Positions 1-6,939 are shown, counted from the stretch's first letter. The stretch is DNA of 9,829 nt from an uncultured Oscillospiraceae bacterium (GCA_934591725.1 CAKTPR010000083.1:1-9829); one strand, 5' to 3'. A program made the numbers and translations. Notes: generated from the sequence alone by a model not told the origin.

Positions 1-752
1 ATGTCGGTGACGATGGCGCGCTCATAGCCCAGCAGGGCGTTGAGCAGGGAGCTTTTGCCTGCGTTCGGCCGCCCAACTATGGCCGCCGGGATGCCGGAGA
101 CCATGAGCTTGCCGCGCTCAAAGCTCTTCAGCAGCGCGCGCAGCGAGTCCGCGGCGGAGCAGAGCTGCTGTTTATAGTTTTCGAGACAGAAGTCCTCAAT
201 GTCCTCGTCGGGATAATCCAGCACGGCGTGATAATGCGAGCTGATGTCGGTAAGGGTCGAGTATATATTATCGGCCTTCACGGCGACCGCGCCCGAAAGC
301 TGCGCGGCGGCGTTCTTTGCGCACTCGATGCTCTCCGCGTCGATGATATCCGCGACGGCTTCGGCTGAGCTGAGCTCCATGCGGCCGTTTAAGAATGCGC
401 GCTTTGTGAACTCGCCCGGCAGCGCCTGCCGCGCCCCGGCGTGGAACAGCTCTTCCAGCGCGGCGCGCAGCACCGTGGGCGAGCCGTGGCACTGGAGCTC
501 CGCCGTGTCCTCACCGGTATAGCTGTGCGGGGCGTGGCTGACGGTACACAGGCAGAGATCGAGCAGCTCACCGCTGCGGTCGGTCAGCCGGCCGTAGACA
601 AGCTTCCTGTCCTCATACCCGGACATGAGTTTGCCGGAAGCCGGGTGAAAGAGCCGGTCAACGATCGGCAGCGACTTGGGGCCGGATATGCGTATTATGC
701 CTATGGCCGCGACCTGCGCACCGGTCGCGATCGCCGCGATAGTGTCAGACAT
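1..752 (-). CDS. mnmE: tRNA modification GTPase MnmE (TrmE), 5' part; gene continues past the left edge
   Basis: Reading leftward from ATG at 752-750 gives 250 codons with no stop before the window edge. The N-terminal half carries the family hallmarks: an Ile-Arg-Ile-Ser-Gly segment near residue 20, PGEFTKRAFLNGRMELS followed by AEAVADIIDAE in the middle, and the G-domain P-loop GRPNAGKSS at about residues 227-235. The visible part ends in AIVTD, just before the expected GTTRD switch. In the family the N-terminal domain binds a formyl-tetrahydrofolate. MnmE works with MnmG to build (carboxymethyl)aminomethyl groups on wobble U34 of tRNA in the cytoplasm. The C-terminal Cys that ends family members lies outside the window. 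The start overlaps the upstream phosphatase gene by 8 nt, and GGAG inside that gene's last codons serves as ribosome binding site, so translation is probably coupled. Identity is firm; completeness cannot be judged here. Confidence 0.96.
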   Translation of the reverse strand, partial: MSDTIAAIATGAQVAAIGIIRISGPKSLPIVDRLFHPASGKLMSGYEDRKLVYGRLTDRSGELLDLCLCTVSHAPHSYTGEDTAELQCHGSPTVLRAALEELFHAGARQALPGEFTKRAFLNGRMELSSAEAVADIIDAESIECAKNAAAQLSGAVAVKADNIYSTLTDISSHYHAVLDYPDEDIEDFCLENYKQQLCSAADSLRALLKSFERGKLMVSGIPAAIVGRPNAGKSSLLNALLGYERAIVTD

Positions 753-1398
753 TCTGATTCTCCTTATCCATTGCATCAATGACCGCGAGCAGCTCAAGCG
801 GCGCGCCGATCACAGCGGCGGGAGCCTTCGCCGTGCCGAAGCCGTAGGACGCATGCACGAACGGGCAGCCGGCAAGCGCGGCGCTCTCCTCATCGGAGGC
901 GGTGTCGCCGACGTATATGTACCGCTTCAGGCCATTGCGGCGCGCGATGAGGGCGATGTTGTCCGCCTTCTTCATGCCGGTCACGCCCTCGCACTCGAAG
1001 TCCTTTATATACCTGCCAAGGCCGGTGCAGCCGAGAAAGCACTGAATATAGCCGTCAATACAGTTGCTGACGATGTACAATCCGCAGCGCCCGGAGAGTC
1101 TGCCGAACAGCTCCTCAAGACCGGGGTAGGGCGTGCCGCCGCCGTGCGCGGCAATGTAGGCGTTCTCCTCGCGGATGCAGTCGGTGCATATCTCAAGGGA
1201 ATGCCCGCCGTATTCGGAGAAGAGCCGGTCAGCTATCTGCGCGACGGTGAGCCCCATCACGGAACGCACCTCCGCTTCGGTCGGGACGCTCTGTGCGCCG
1301 TACTTCGTGCGCAGGGTATAGCCCCAGCTCTCGGCGACGATGCGGCAGGAGTCCCACAGGGTGCCGTCAAGGTCGAAAATTATTCCGTCTATGTTCAT
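745..1398 (-). CDS. HAD-superfamily hydrolase, phosphoglycolate-phosphatase-like
   Basis: A complete 217-residue HAD phosphatase. Motif I is DLDGTLWD with the nucleophile D9 and acid/base D11. Motif II is the serine S111 in YIVSNC. Motif III is a lysine at K143 or K144 in TGMKK. Motif IV is GDTASDEESA with D165 and D169. Residues of about 16-85 between motifs I and II form an alpha-helical cap (C1 type), as in Gph/PGMB-type small phosphatases. The substrate cannot be read from sequence; phosphoglycolate or another small phosphate ester is plausible. The ATG at 1398-1396 is preceded by GAGAGAGGAA, a fair ribosome binding site. The gene overlaps mnmE by 8 nt, so the two are probably one transcript. 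I find no clear promoter in the 44 bp between the rex terminator and this gene, so it may depend on read-through or on a weak promoter. Confidence 0.92.
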   Translation of the reverse strand: MNIDGIIFDLDGTLWDSCRIVAESWGYTLRTKYGAQSVPTEAEVRSVMGLTVAQIADRLFSEYGGHSLEICTDCIREENAYIAAHGGGTPYPGLEELFGRLSGRCGLYIVSNCIDGYIQCFLGCTGLGRYIKDFECEGVTGMKKADNIALIARRNGLKRYIYVGDTASDEESAALAGCPFVHASYGFGTAKAPAAVIGAPLELLAVIDAMDKENQNV

Positions 1399-1412
1399 GG
1401 CAGTTCCTCTCT

Positions 1413-1428
1413 CCCGGCGCGGGCCGGG
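1413..1428 (-). other. GC-rich hairpin in the leader of the HAD phosphatase gene
   Basis: Arms CCCGGC (1413-1418) and GCCGGG (1423-1428) enclose a 4-nt loop directly upstream of the ribosome binding site of the leftward HAD gene. There is no T-tract after it in either direction, so it is not a normal intrinsic terminator. It could stabilise the processed 5' end of a HAD-mnmE transcript, or be chance in GC-rich DNA. Confidence 0.3.
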
Positions 1429-1442
1429 AATTTATCGGTTCA

Positions 1443-1473
1443 AAAAAGGCATTGACAGAGTCAATGCCTTTTT
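1443..1473 (-). terminator. Intrinsic terminator of rex
   Basis: A perfect 14-bp stem (1443-1456 paired with 1460-1473) with a 3-nt loop begins 20 nt after the rex stop codon. On the leftward strand it ends in a run of six T. The base of the stem is A/T-rich, so on the other strand it also ends in T5 and could act in both directions. It separates rex from the HAD-mnmE pair. Confidence 0.88.
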
Positions 1474-1492
1474 GCTCATAATGTTTTGAAGC

Positions 1493-2164
1493 TTACTGCT
1501 TTTCGGCTCTTGCGGCCTTGGCGGCGTTCTCGTCTCTGCGCTCGGAGACAAAATAGCTCAGGGAGAGCAGGCTGTCAGAGAAGTGGATGTTCTCGACAAT
1601 GGTGCTGCTGTTGGGCTCGGTGAGCTCAAGATTGGTGAAGTTCCAGATCGCGTCGACACCGCTGTCGGTAAGGCGCTTGGTGACGGCGATGGCGGCCTCC
1701 TTGGGAACGGTGAGAACGGCGACGTCGACATGGTTCGCGGCGAGGTAGTCCTCAAGCTCGTCCATCCCGTGGATGGGAACGCCGTTAAAGGTGGTGCCGA
1801 TTATTTCGGGCTTGATATCGAAAGCAGCGGCCAGATTGAAGCCCCATTCCGCAAAGCAGAAGTTATCCATCAGGGCATGACCGATGTTGCCGACGCCGAC
1901 GAGGACGGCTGTAAAGCCTCTGTCCATACCGAGGATAGATGCGATCTGCGCACGCAGCGCGGGGACATTATATCCATAACCCTGCTGGCCGAATTCGCCG
2001 AAGCAGCTAAAATCCTGACGGATCTGCGACGGGGTCAGCCCAAGCTGATGACCCAGCTCGAAGGACGAGATACGGCTGATGCCGATTTCGGTAAGCTCAT
2101 CCAGCTTGCGGAGGTAGCGGGGCAGACGCCTGATAACATTATTTGAAACCTTGAGTCTCTTCAC
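1493..2164 (-). CDS. rex: Redox-sensing transcriptional repressor Rex
   Basis: A full-length 223-residue Rex. The N-terminal winged-helix domain (about 1-80) contains the family signature SSFELGHQLGLTPSQIRQDF followed by CFGEFGQQGYGY, including the recognition-helix Ser-Gln-Ile-Arg-x-Asp. The C-terminal Rossmann domain has GVGNIG at 90-95 and Asp116 at the end of the second strand, the residue position that favours NAD(H). Near the C-terminus a long helix typical of the domain-swapped dimer precedes an Ala/Arg/Glu-rich tail. In the family, Rex represses fermentation and NADH-reoxidation genes and leaves DNA when the NADH/NAD ratio rises. The start is GTG at 2164-2162; AAGGAGA about 8 nt upstream supports it, and the family start MKxxKVSxxVIRRLPRYxR fits exactly. 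The gene is monocistronic as judged from its own promoter region and terminator. Confidence 0.97.
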   Translation of the reverse strand: MKRLKVSNNVIRRLPRYLRKLDELTEIGISRISSFELGHQLGLTPSQIRQDFSCFGEFGQQGYGYNVPALRAQIASILGMDRGFTAVLVGVGNIGHALMDNFCFAEWGFNLAAAFDIKPEIIGTTFNGVPIHGMDELEDYLAANHVDVAVLTVPKEAAIAVTKRLTDSGVDAIWNFTNLELTEPNSSTIVENIHFSDSLLSLSYFVSERRDENAAKAARAEKQ

Positions 2165-2211
2165 GTGATTCTCTCCTTACTGATGCCGAAGAATTTACGA
2201 ATTCCCTGCTC

Positions 2212-2255
2212 ATTATATATGTCTTAATTCTAACACACAAAAAGAGCAATATCAA
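2212..2255 (-). promoter_or_regulatory. Two overlapping candidate sigma-A promoters for rex
   Basis: Leftward strand. The upstream candidate has -35 TTGATA (2250-2255), a 17-bp spacer and -10 TAGAAT (2227-2232). The downstream candidate has -10 TATAAT (2212-2217) with a weaker -35 TTGTGT (2235-2240), also 17 bp away. Both lie 50-90 bp before the rex start in markedly AT-rich DNA. Which is used cannot be told from sequence. Confidence 0.7.
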
Positions 2256-2301
2256 GTGAAAAACTATCCAAAAAGTCTACTTTACTGCAAAGAGAAGACA
2301 A

Positions 2302-2330
2302 ACACGGTGCACTGTTTACGCGCACCGTGT
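2302..2330 (-). terminator. Terminator of the trmB-to-anti-sigma operon
   Basis: Perfect 9-bp arms ACACGGTGC (2302-2310) and GCACCGTGT (2322-2330) with an 11-nt loop start about 22 nt after the anti-sigma stop codon. The leftward strand continues with a T-rich but interrupted tract (TTGTCTTCTCTTT), so termination may be less efficient than at the rex terminator. Confidence 0.72.
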
Positions 2331-2352
2331 CCGTGATTTTCAGTTTGCCGCG

Positions 2353-3786
2353 TCACTGCACGGGGCGAGGGGTCTCCTGTGCTGCGGGAGATGCCTCCGG
2401 TGACGGAGACGCTTCGGGGAGAATGAAGGGCTTTATAAAGTCCTCAAACTCCTTGACGCTGCACTCGGCACGGAAGACCAGTTCGCTGCCGTCATCGGAG
2501 AAGATGACCCAATACACGTCCTCGCCGAAGATGCAGACAGACATGAAGTCCTCTTCCTCTTCTTTCTCCTCATCCCTGCACTGCGGGAACAGGATCTCAT
2601 ACACAAGATCGGGATCCTGCGCAGGGAGCGCTTCTTCCGCTACGGCAGCGGAGGGAGCGGGGCTGGGCAGAGCGGATTCTGCCGGCTTCTCCGGCTTTGC
2701 AGACTCTGCCGGCTTATCGGAACTGACGGGTTCACTCGGCGCGGGGCTTGCTTCAAGCCCTTGAAGGACATGCATAAGCTCGCCGCGCTTGGCGGCGGTC
2801 TTCACCTCGACAAAGACGACCTTGCCGCTGTCAGCCGCGGCTGCGGTCTCCGGTTCATCCAGAGACTGAACGGAGACGCCGCTATCCTCCGCAGGTGCGG
2901 AACTGCCGGATACATCTTCATCCGGAGCATCAGCCACGGGAGCGGGCGCATTATTCAGAAAGTAGGATCTGAACCTGCCAACGGGCTCCTCGGACTCCTC
3001 AGGCTCGATGACCGCTTCTGCGGGAGCGGAGCTCTCATCCGGGACGGACTGAGCCGAAGTGTCCGGGGCTGCCGTCGGAACCGGCGTGGAAGCCGGAGAC
3101 GGCACGGCGCGGGGCTTCTCGGTCTCCACTGCGGGCGGAGCCTGAGTGGGGACGGGGGTAGTGACCGGGGCCGCTGCGGGAGCAACGCCCGGCGCGGGAC
3201 GGTTTTCGGAATTATCAACAGCGGAGCCGCCGCTGTATTTATCCTCATCGGTATCGGCGCTCTGAACCTCAGGAGAGACGACGGGCGCGGAGGTCACGTC
3301 GGGAGCCTGAGTTGCCTGGACGGAACCGGCTGCCTTCGGCGGTATCGCCGGGGTGGGCTGCGGCGTTGCGGCGGCAGTGGCCACGGGAGCCGCAGCGGCA
3401 GCGGCTTCGCTCGCGCTCATGGCGGAGGTTTCGTTCATCTTTTCATTCAGCATGCCCTTGGCCGCAAAGATCACAACAGCGGCGCAGGCCGCGGCGGCGA
3501 CAACATTCCTGAAGGGCTTCGGTATCGCAAAGCGCCGGCGCTCTTTAACATTCCGCTGCCTGATGGCGCTGCGGCGGATATCGGCCATGATATTTTCGTG
3601 CAGCCCCTCAGGGAGAGGCTCTGCGTCCTGCCCGATGATCTCGGACAGATTGGAGAAAACTGCGTACATGGCGTTGCACTGAGAGCAATGCTCCATGTGC
3701 GCGGAAAGGGCAGCGCGTTCTGATTTTGTCAGCTCCTCATCAGCCATCCTGCTGATGAGCTCCTGATATCGTTCGCACTCTGTCAT
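2353..3786 (-). CDS. Membrane-bound ZAS-type anti-sigma factor with long extracytoplasmic region
   Basis: 477 residues. The N-terminal cytoplasmic domain has the zinc-binding anti-sigma pattern: Cys4 then His30-x3-Cys34-x2-Cys37, followed by LPEGLHENIMADIRR. A single membrane segment lies at about 93-112. After it comes a long Pro/Ala/Thr/Ser-rich region (about 120-390) of low complexity, with repeats such as KPAESA twice. Two ordered islands stand out: about 320-345 (a beta strand then a helix) and about 392-454 (acidic run, then YWVIFSDDGSELVFRAECS), with Cys402, Cys418 and Cys442; the tail is Pro-rich again. Typical anti-sigma factors of this class are around 200-250 residues, so this one is about twice as long. 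It overlaps the sigma gene by 4 nt (ATGA), so the partner is the adjacent ECF sigma factor. The expected role is to hold that sigma factor at the membrane until an envelope signal triggers release. The signal is unknown. Confidence 0.88.
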   Translation of the reverse strand: MTECERYQELISRMADEELTKSERAALSAHMEHCSQCNAMYAVFSNLSEIIGQDAEPLPEGLHENIMADIRRSAIRQRNVKERRRFAIPKPFRNVVAAAACAAVVIFAAKGMLNEKMNETSAMSASEAAAAAAPVATAAATPQPTPAIPPKAAGSVQATQAPDVTSAPVVSPEVQSADTDEDKYSGGSAVDNSENRPAPGVAPAAAPVTTPVPTQAPPAVETEKPRAVPSPASTPVPTAAPDTSAQSVPDESSAPAEAVIEPEESEEPVGRFRSYFLNNAPAPVADAPDEDVSGSSAPAEDSGVSVQSLDEPETAAAADSGKVVFVEVKTAAKRGELMHVLQGLEASPAPSEPVSSDKPAESAKPEKPAESALPSPAPSAAVAEEALPAQDPDLVYEILFPQCRDEEKEEEEDFMSVCIFGEDVYWVIFSDDGSELVFRAECSVKEFEDFIKPFILPEASPSPEASPAAQETPRPVQ

Positions 3787-4403
3787 TGACTCTCACCGCC
3801 TTTCATTTTCCCAGACGATGAAAAATCAGAAATGTTCCCGTCGTCGATCAAAAAATTGCAAAGTCTTTTTCGGGCTCTGAATATTCTGGATTTGACCGTG
3901 CCCACCTCAAGGCCGAGCGCCTGAGCTATCTCGTCGTAGCTCAACCCCTGTATCTCCCGCAGCAGCAGTATCTGCCGGTAGTCTGGCGGGAGAGAATCGA
4001 GACCGCGGCGCACGCTCTCGCGCGTGAGCTTCCGGTCGAGCAGCAGCTCAGGCGACTGGCTCTCATCGGCAACGTCGAGCTGCGCGTCCTCGCCGTCGTC
4101 ATCCTCGACGGACAGCGAGACGGTCGGCCTGCGGTTCTTGCTGCGCAGGAAGTCAAGGCAGACGTTTGAAACGATCCTGTACAGCCAGACGGAAAACTTG
4201 CTGTCGCCGCGGAAGGACTGCAGTGAATTATAGGCCTTGATGAAGGCCTCCTGGGTCATGTCGGCCGCGTCTTCGCTGTTGCCCGTCATGCGCAGGGCTA
4301 TGTTATATACGTTTTTTTCATACTCAAGTACGAGCGTTTCAAAGGCGTTGGCGTCCCCGCCGAGCACCTTGCGTACTATGGCCGCTTCCTGTTCCCGTGT
4401 CAA
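3783..4403 (-). CDS. ECF RNA polymerase sigma factor (RpoE/SigW type)
   Basis: 206 residues with both ECF domains. Sigma-2 spans about 18-90, with DAADMTQEAFIKAYNSL, the FRGDSKFSVWLYRIVSNVCL core and DFLRSKNRR. Sigma-4 spans about 130-182, with LPPDYRQILLLREIQGLSYDEIAQ and the recognition helix LEVGTVKSRIFRARKRL. The linker (about 92-125) is acidic. There is no sigma-1 or sigma-3 region, as expected. The start is TTG at 4403-4401; the near-ideal GGGGAGGTGA at 4408-4417 about 4-7 nt upstream decides this start over any internal ATG. The gene begins 18 nt after the dusB stop, so it is co-transcribed with dusB, and it ends in a 4-nt overlap with its anti-sigma gene. It would redirect RNA polymerase to a small stress regulon. 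I did not find a convincing AAC/CGT-type ECF promoter upstream of the operon. Confidence 0.95.
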   Translation of the reverse strand: MTREQEAAIVRKVLGGDANAFETLVLEYEKNVYNIALRMTGNSEDAADMTQEAFIKAYNSLQSFRGDSKFSVWLYRIVSNVCLDFLRSKNRRPTVSLSVEDDDGEDAQLDVADESQSPELLLDRKLTRESVRRGLDSLPPDYRQILLLREIQGLSYDEIAQALGLEVGTVKSRIFRARKRLCNFLIDDGNISDFSSSGKMKGGESQ

Positions 4404-4421
4404 GCTGTCACCTCCCCGGTG

Positions 4422-5393
4422 TCAGGTCAGATCATGTTTTATTCCTATCGCGATCTTTCTTATATCTTCCAAAGTATCGACGTGTACGAGCTGCTGTTTA
4501 TAGTAGCCCGAATGCGACACTCCGTGCAGGTACCACGGCAACTGGTGGCGCGCCTCCATGCAGGCATTGCGCTCACCGGCGACGGCGGCAAGCTCCTCTA
4601 TCTGCGCGACCGCCGTGTCTATCCGCTCACCGAGGGGCGGCAGCGGCGGGATATCCGCGCCGTCTATCGCGGCCTGCCCCTGCCGGAACAGCCAAGGATT
4701 GCCGAAGCTGCCGCGGCCTATCATCGCAAGAGAGCAGCCAGTGTAGCGCAGGATATGCGCCGCGTCCTCCGGCGCGAAGATATCGCCGTTTGCGATGACC
4801 GGAATACTCACGGCCCTGCGCACCTCACGTATAATGTCCCAGTCCGCGCGCCCGGCGTACATCTGCGCGCGCGTCCGGCCATGCACGGCAATTGCCGCGG
4901 CGCCGCTGCCCTCGCACATACGCGCAAAGTCCACGGCGTTTACGCTGCCGTTGTCCCAGCCCTTGCGGAACTTCACCGTGACGGGGCAGCCTGCGCTCTT
5001 TGCGACGCGCCTGATTATTTCCTCTGCAAGCTCCGGTGTGCGCATGAGCGCGGAGCCGTCGCCTGATTTGACGACCTTGCCGACCGGGCAGCCCATGTTG
5101 ATATCGATGATATCCGCCCCGGATATCTCACGCGCCATGACTGCGGCCTCGGCCATAACGTCCGGTTCATGGCCGAATATCTGCGCGGCGCAGGGGTGCT
5201 CGTCCTCCGGAATATAGAGCAGAGATCTTGTCTTTTCGTCTTTATATACCAGCGCCTTGGCGCTTACCATCTCGGTAGTTGTGAGCGCCGCGCCGAGATT
5301 GCGGCAGACGCGGCGGAAGGCAAAGTCCGTCACTCCCGCCATCGGCGCGAGAGTCAGGTTCCCGCGCAGCTCAATTCTGCCTATCTTCACCAT
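4422..5393 (-). CDS. dusB: tRNA-dihydrouridine synthase, DusB type
   Basis: 323 residues, the usual length. The FMN-binding TIM barrel starts with LTLAPMAGVTD (residues 13-23). The catalytic cysteine is Cys102 in DINMGCPVGKVVKSGDGSAL, a DusB-like form of the motif. Further flavin and tRNA contacts are VTVKFRKGW, VHGRTRAQMYAG, VIANGDI and MIGRGSFGNPWLF. The C-terminal helical domain (about 245-323) binds tRNA in the family. The enzyme reduces specific uridines of tRNA to dihydrouridine using NADPH. The ATG at 5393-5391 overlaps the exoA stop by 7 nt. No good Shine-Dalgarno precedes it, so translation probably depends on ribosomes finishing exoA; GTG one codon later is an alternative. The dusB-ECF sigma order is unusual to me. 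Confidence 0.95.
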   Translation of the reverse strand: MVKIGRIELRGNLTLAPMAGVTDFAFRRVCRNLGAALTTTEMVSAKALVYKDEKTRSLLYIPEDEHPCAAQIFGHEPDVMAEAAVMAREISGADIIDINMGCPVGKVVKSGDGSALMRTPELAEEIIRRVAKSAGCPVTVKFRKGWDNGSVNAVDFARMCEGSGAAAIAVHGRTRAQMYAGRADWDIIREVRRAVSIPVIANGDIFAPEDAAHILRYTGCSLAMIGRGSFGNPWLFRQGQAAIDGADIPPLPPLGERIDTAVAQIEELAAVAGERNACMEARHQLPWYLHGVSHSGYYKQQLVHVDTLEDIRKIAIGIKHDLT

Positions 5394-6142
5394 GACATAT
5401 CAAGCCCGACCGGGCAGTGATCCGAGCCGGTGATCTCAGGCAGGATATACGCGTCCTTTATGTTATCGCGCAGCCGGTCGGACACGACAAAGTAGTCGAT
5501 GCGCCAGCCGACGTTGCGCTCCCTTGCCGCGGCGCGGTAGCTCCACCATGAGTATGCGTCGCGTCGGTCGGGGTAGAGATAGCGGAAGCTGTCGGTAAAG
5601 CCGGCGGCCAAAAGCTCTGTGAACTTCGCGCGCTCCTCGTCCGAGAAGCCGGGGTTGCCGACGTTTGCCTTGGCGTTCTTGAGGTCTATCTCCTCATGCG
5701 CGACGTTCATGTCCCCGCAGACGATGACGGGCTTCGTTTTGTCAAGACCGCAGAGGTACTCTCTGAAAGCGTCCTCCCAGCTCATGCGGTAGTCAAGGCG
5801 CTTGAGCCCGTCCTGCGCGTTCGGCGTGTAGACGCAGACAAGGTAAAAGTCCTCATATTCGAGCGTTATCGTGCGCCCCTCGGCGCCGTGCTCCTCGATG
5901 CCGATGTTATAGGAGACGGAGAGGGGAGTGTGCTTTGTGAATATCGCTGTGCCGGAGTAGCCCTTTTTCTCGGCATAGCACCAGTAGCTCTCATAGCCGG
6001 GAAAGTCAATATCGATCTGGCCTTCCTGGAGCTTCGTCTCCTGAAGGCAGAAAAAGTCCGCGTTCAGGCTCAGGAAGATATCGTCAAAGCCCTTTTTCCG
6101 GACTGCGCGCAGTCCGTTTACGTTCCATGAAATAAACCTCAT
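5387..6142 (-). CDS. exoA: Exodeoxyribonuclease III / AP endonuclease
   Basis: 251 residues, matching the ExoA/XthA endonuclease-exonuclease-phosphatase fold. All active-site motifs are present: N7 and N9 in SWNVNGLRA, metal ligand E35 in LQETK, Y105 in YTPN, D144 and N146 in GDMNVA, and D241-H242 in SDHCP. GWRIDYF lies before the last motif. The family cuts DNA 5' to abasic sites and degrades 3' ends during base-excision repair in the cytoplasm. The start ATG lies in a 4-nt ATGA overlap with the trmB stop, and GGGGAG 8 nt upstream, inside trmB, is a suitable ribosome binding site. The gene ends in a 7-nt overlap with dusB. Nothing appears truncated or altered. Confidence 0.97.
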   Translation of the reverse strand: MRFISWNVNGLRAVRKKGFDDIFLSLNADFFCLQETKLQEGQIDIDFPGYESYWCYAEKKGYSGTAIFTKHTPLSVSYNIGIEEHGAEGRTITLEYEDFYLVCVYTPNAQDGLKRLDYRMSWEDAFREYLCGLDKTKPVIVCGDMNVAHEEIDLKNAKANVGNPGFSDEERAKFTELLAAGFTDSFRYLYPDRRDAYSWWSYRAAARERNVGWRIDYFVVSDRLRDNIKDAYILPEITGSDHCPVGLDMSW

Positions 6143-6888
6143 TCATGCTTCTCCCCGGCGTTTGAGTTCATGCTGTCCTCGTAGCCGTGCGCGTCGGTCA
6201 GCGCCGCCTTGTACATACGCGGCGCGGAGCCTGCGGCCATGCCCTTGGTCGCTTCCGTCTTTGCCGCGACGACACGGTTTATCGGGAAGCCCTGCGCATG
6301 GAACTTCGCCTCATAATCAGTCATGACGCCGACGGGGCCGTTCGCGTGCAGGTCATTCGTCTTCTCCGAGAGCGCCCAGCCCTCGTTTTCAAACTGTTCG
6401 AGCGACCAGTTGAAGAGCGGGGTATTGTCGGTCTTGAAATGTATCTCGCCGCCGAGCGGGAGCACATCCGCGTAGAGACGCAGAAAGCCGGGGAAGGTCA
6501 GGCGGTGCTTTGCGTCGCGGCTTTTTGGCCACGGATCGCAGAAATTTATGTATATGCGCGCAGCCTCGCCGGGGGCGAACATCTCGGCGAGCTTTATCGC
6601 GTCGCCGTCGATGAAGCGGACGTTCTTTATGCCGCGCTCACACACGCGCTCCATCGCGAGGATCATCGCGTCGGGCACCTTTTCCATTGCTATATATAAT
6701 GTATCGGGCATCAGCTCCGCAGTGTCCGCCGTGAAGCGGCCCTTGCCGCAGCCGAGCTCAAGGTAGAGCCTGTCATAGCCGGGGAAGCTCTCCAGCCATT
6801 TACCGCGCAGCGCGGCGGGATCGTCTATAAGATATTCTGCGCACTTTTCCATACGCGGGCCGAGATTCGACCGCTTTCTCATCCTCAA
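6139..6888 (-). CDS. trmB: tRNA (guanine-N7-)-methyltransferase TrmB
   Basis: Class I SAM methyltransferase that makes m7G46 in tRNA. The SAM motif is LYLELGCGKGRF (about residues 41-52 from the start used here); NFCDPWPKSRDAKHRLT (about 115-131) is the family signature; FKTDN and a TDYEAKF segment follow. The open frame extends to TTG 6939, but I place the start at TTG 6888-6886 (249 residues), giving MRMRKRSNLGPRME, which resembles known TrmB N-termini. Support: AGGAG at 6899-6903 sits 10 nt upstream, and the best promoter has its -35 box at 6934-6939, so a start at 6939 or 6936 would lie before the transcript begins. ATG 6882-6880 is a second possibility, although its only nearby GAGG is too close. 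First gene of the operon; ends in a 4-nt overlap with exoA. Function is sure, start moderately so. Confidence 0.94.
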   Translation of the reverse strand: MRMRKRSNLGPRMEKCAEYLIDDPAALRGKWLESFPGYDRLYLELGCGKGRFTADTAELMPDTLYIAMEKVPDAMILAMERVCERGIKNVRFIDGDAIKLAEMFAPGEAARIYINFCDPWPKSRDAKHRLTFPGFLRLYADVLPLGGEIHFKTDNTPLFNWSLEQFENEGWALSEKTNDLHANGPVGVMTDYEAKFHAQGFPINRVVAAKTEATKGMAAGSAPRMYKAALTDAHGYEDSMNSNAGEKHE

Positions 6889-6910
6889 AAGAATCACACT
6901 CCTGTTCAAA

Positions 6911-6939
6911 AGAATACCACAACGAGAATAAAACATCAA
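6911..6939 (-). promoter_or_regulatory. Promoter of the trmB-exoA-dusB-sigma-anti-sigma operon
   Basis: Leftward -35 TTGATG (6934-6939), 17-bp spacer, -10 TATTCT (6911-6916) preceded by TG at the extended -10 position. Predicted start is near 6905, leaving a very short leader that begins almost at the AGGAG ribosome binding site. It is the first promoter after the hairpin terminator at 6981-7012. Confidence 0.65.

Noticed and set aside
676..1455. Rightward open frame of 259 codons opposite the HAD phosphatase and mnmE start
   Set aside because: It is the antisense shadow of two genes with clear motifs; composition is Arg/Ala/Gly-rich without domains, and no ribosome binding site or promoter leads it.
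1583..2146. Rightward open frame of 187 codons opposite rex
   Set aside because: Antisense shadow of a fully conserved Rex coding sequence; no start signals.
2191..2204. Short inverted repeat GAATT-N4-AATTC in the rex leader
   Set aside because: Only 5-bp A/T-rich arms; expected by chance in this AT-rich stretch and not tied to a known site.
2761..3723. Rightward open frame of 320 codons opposite the anti-sigma gene
   Set aside because: The protein is Gly/Arg-rich low complexity, the mirror image of the Pro/Ala/Ser-rich codons on the other strand. GC-rich DNA lacks stops in that frame by composition alone.
4419..5066. Rightward open frame of 215 codons opposite dusB
   Set aside because: Antisense of a gene with all Dus motifs; no domain-like sequence and no upstream signals.
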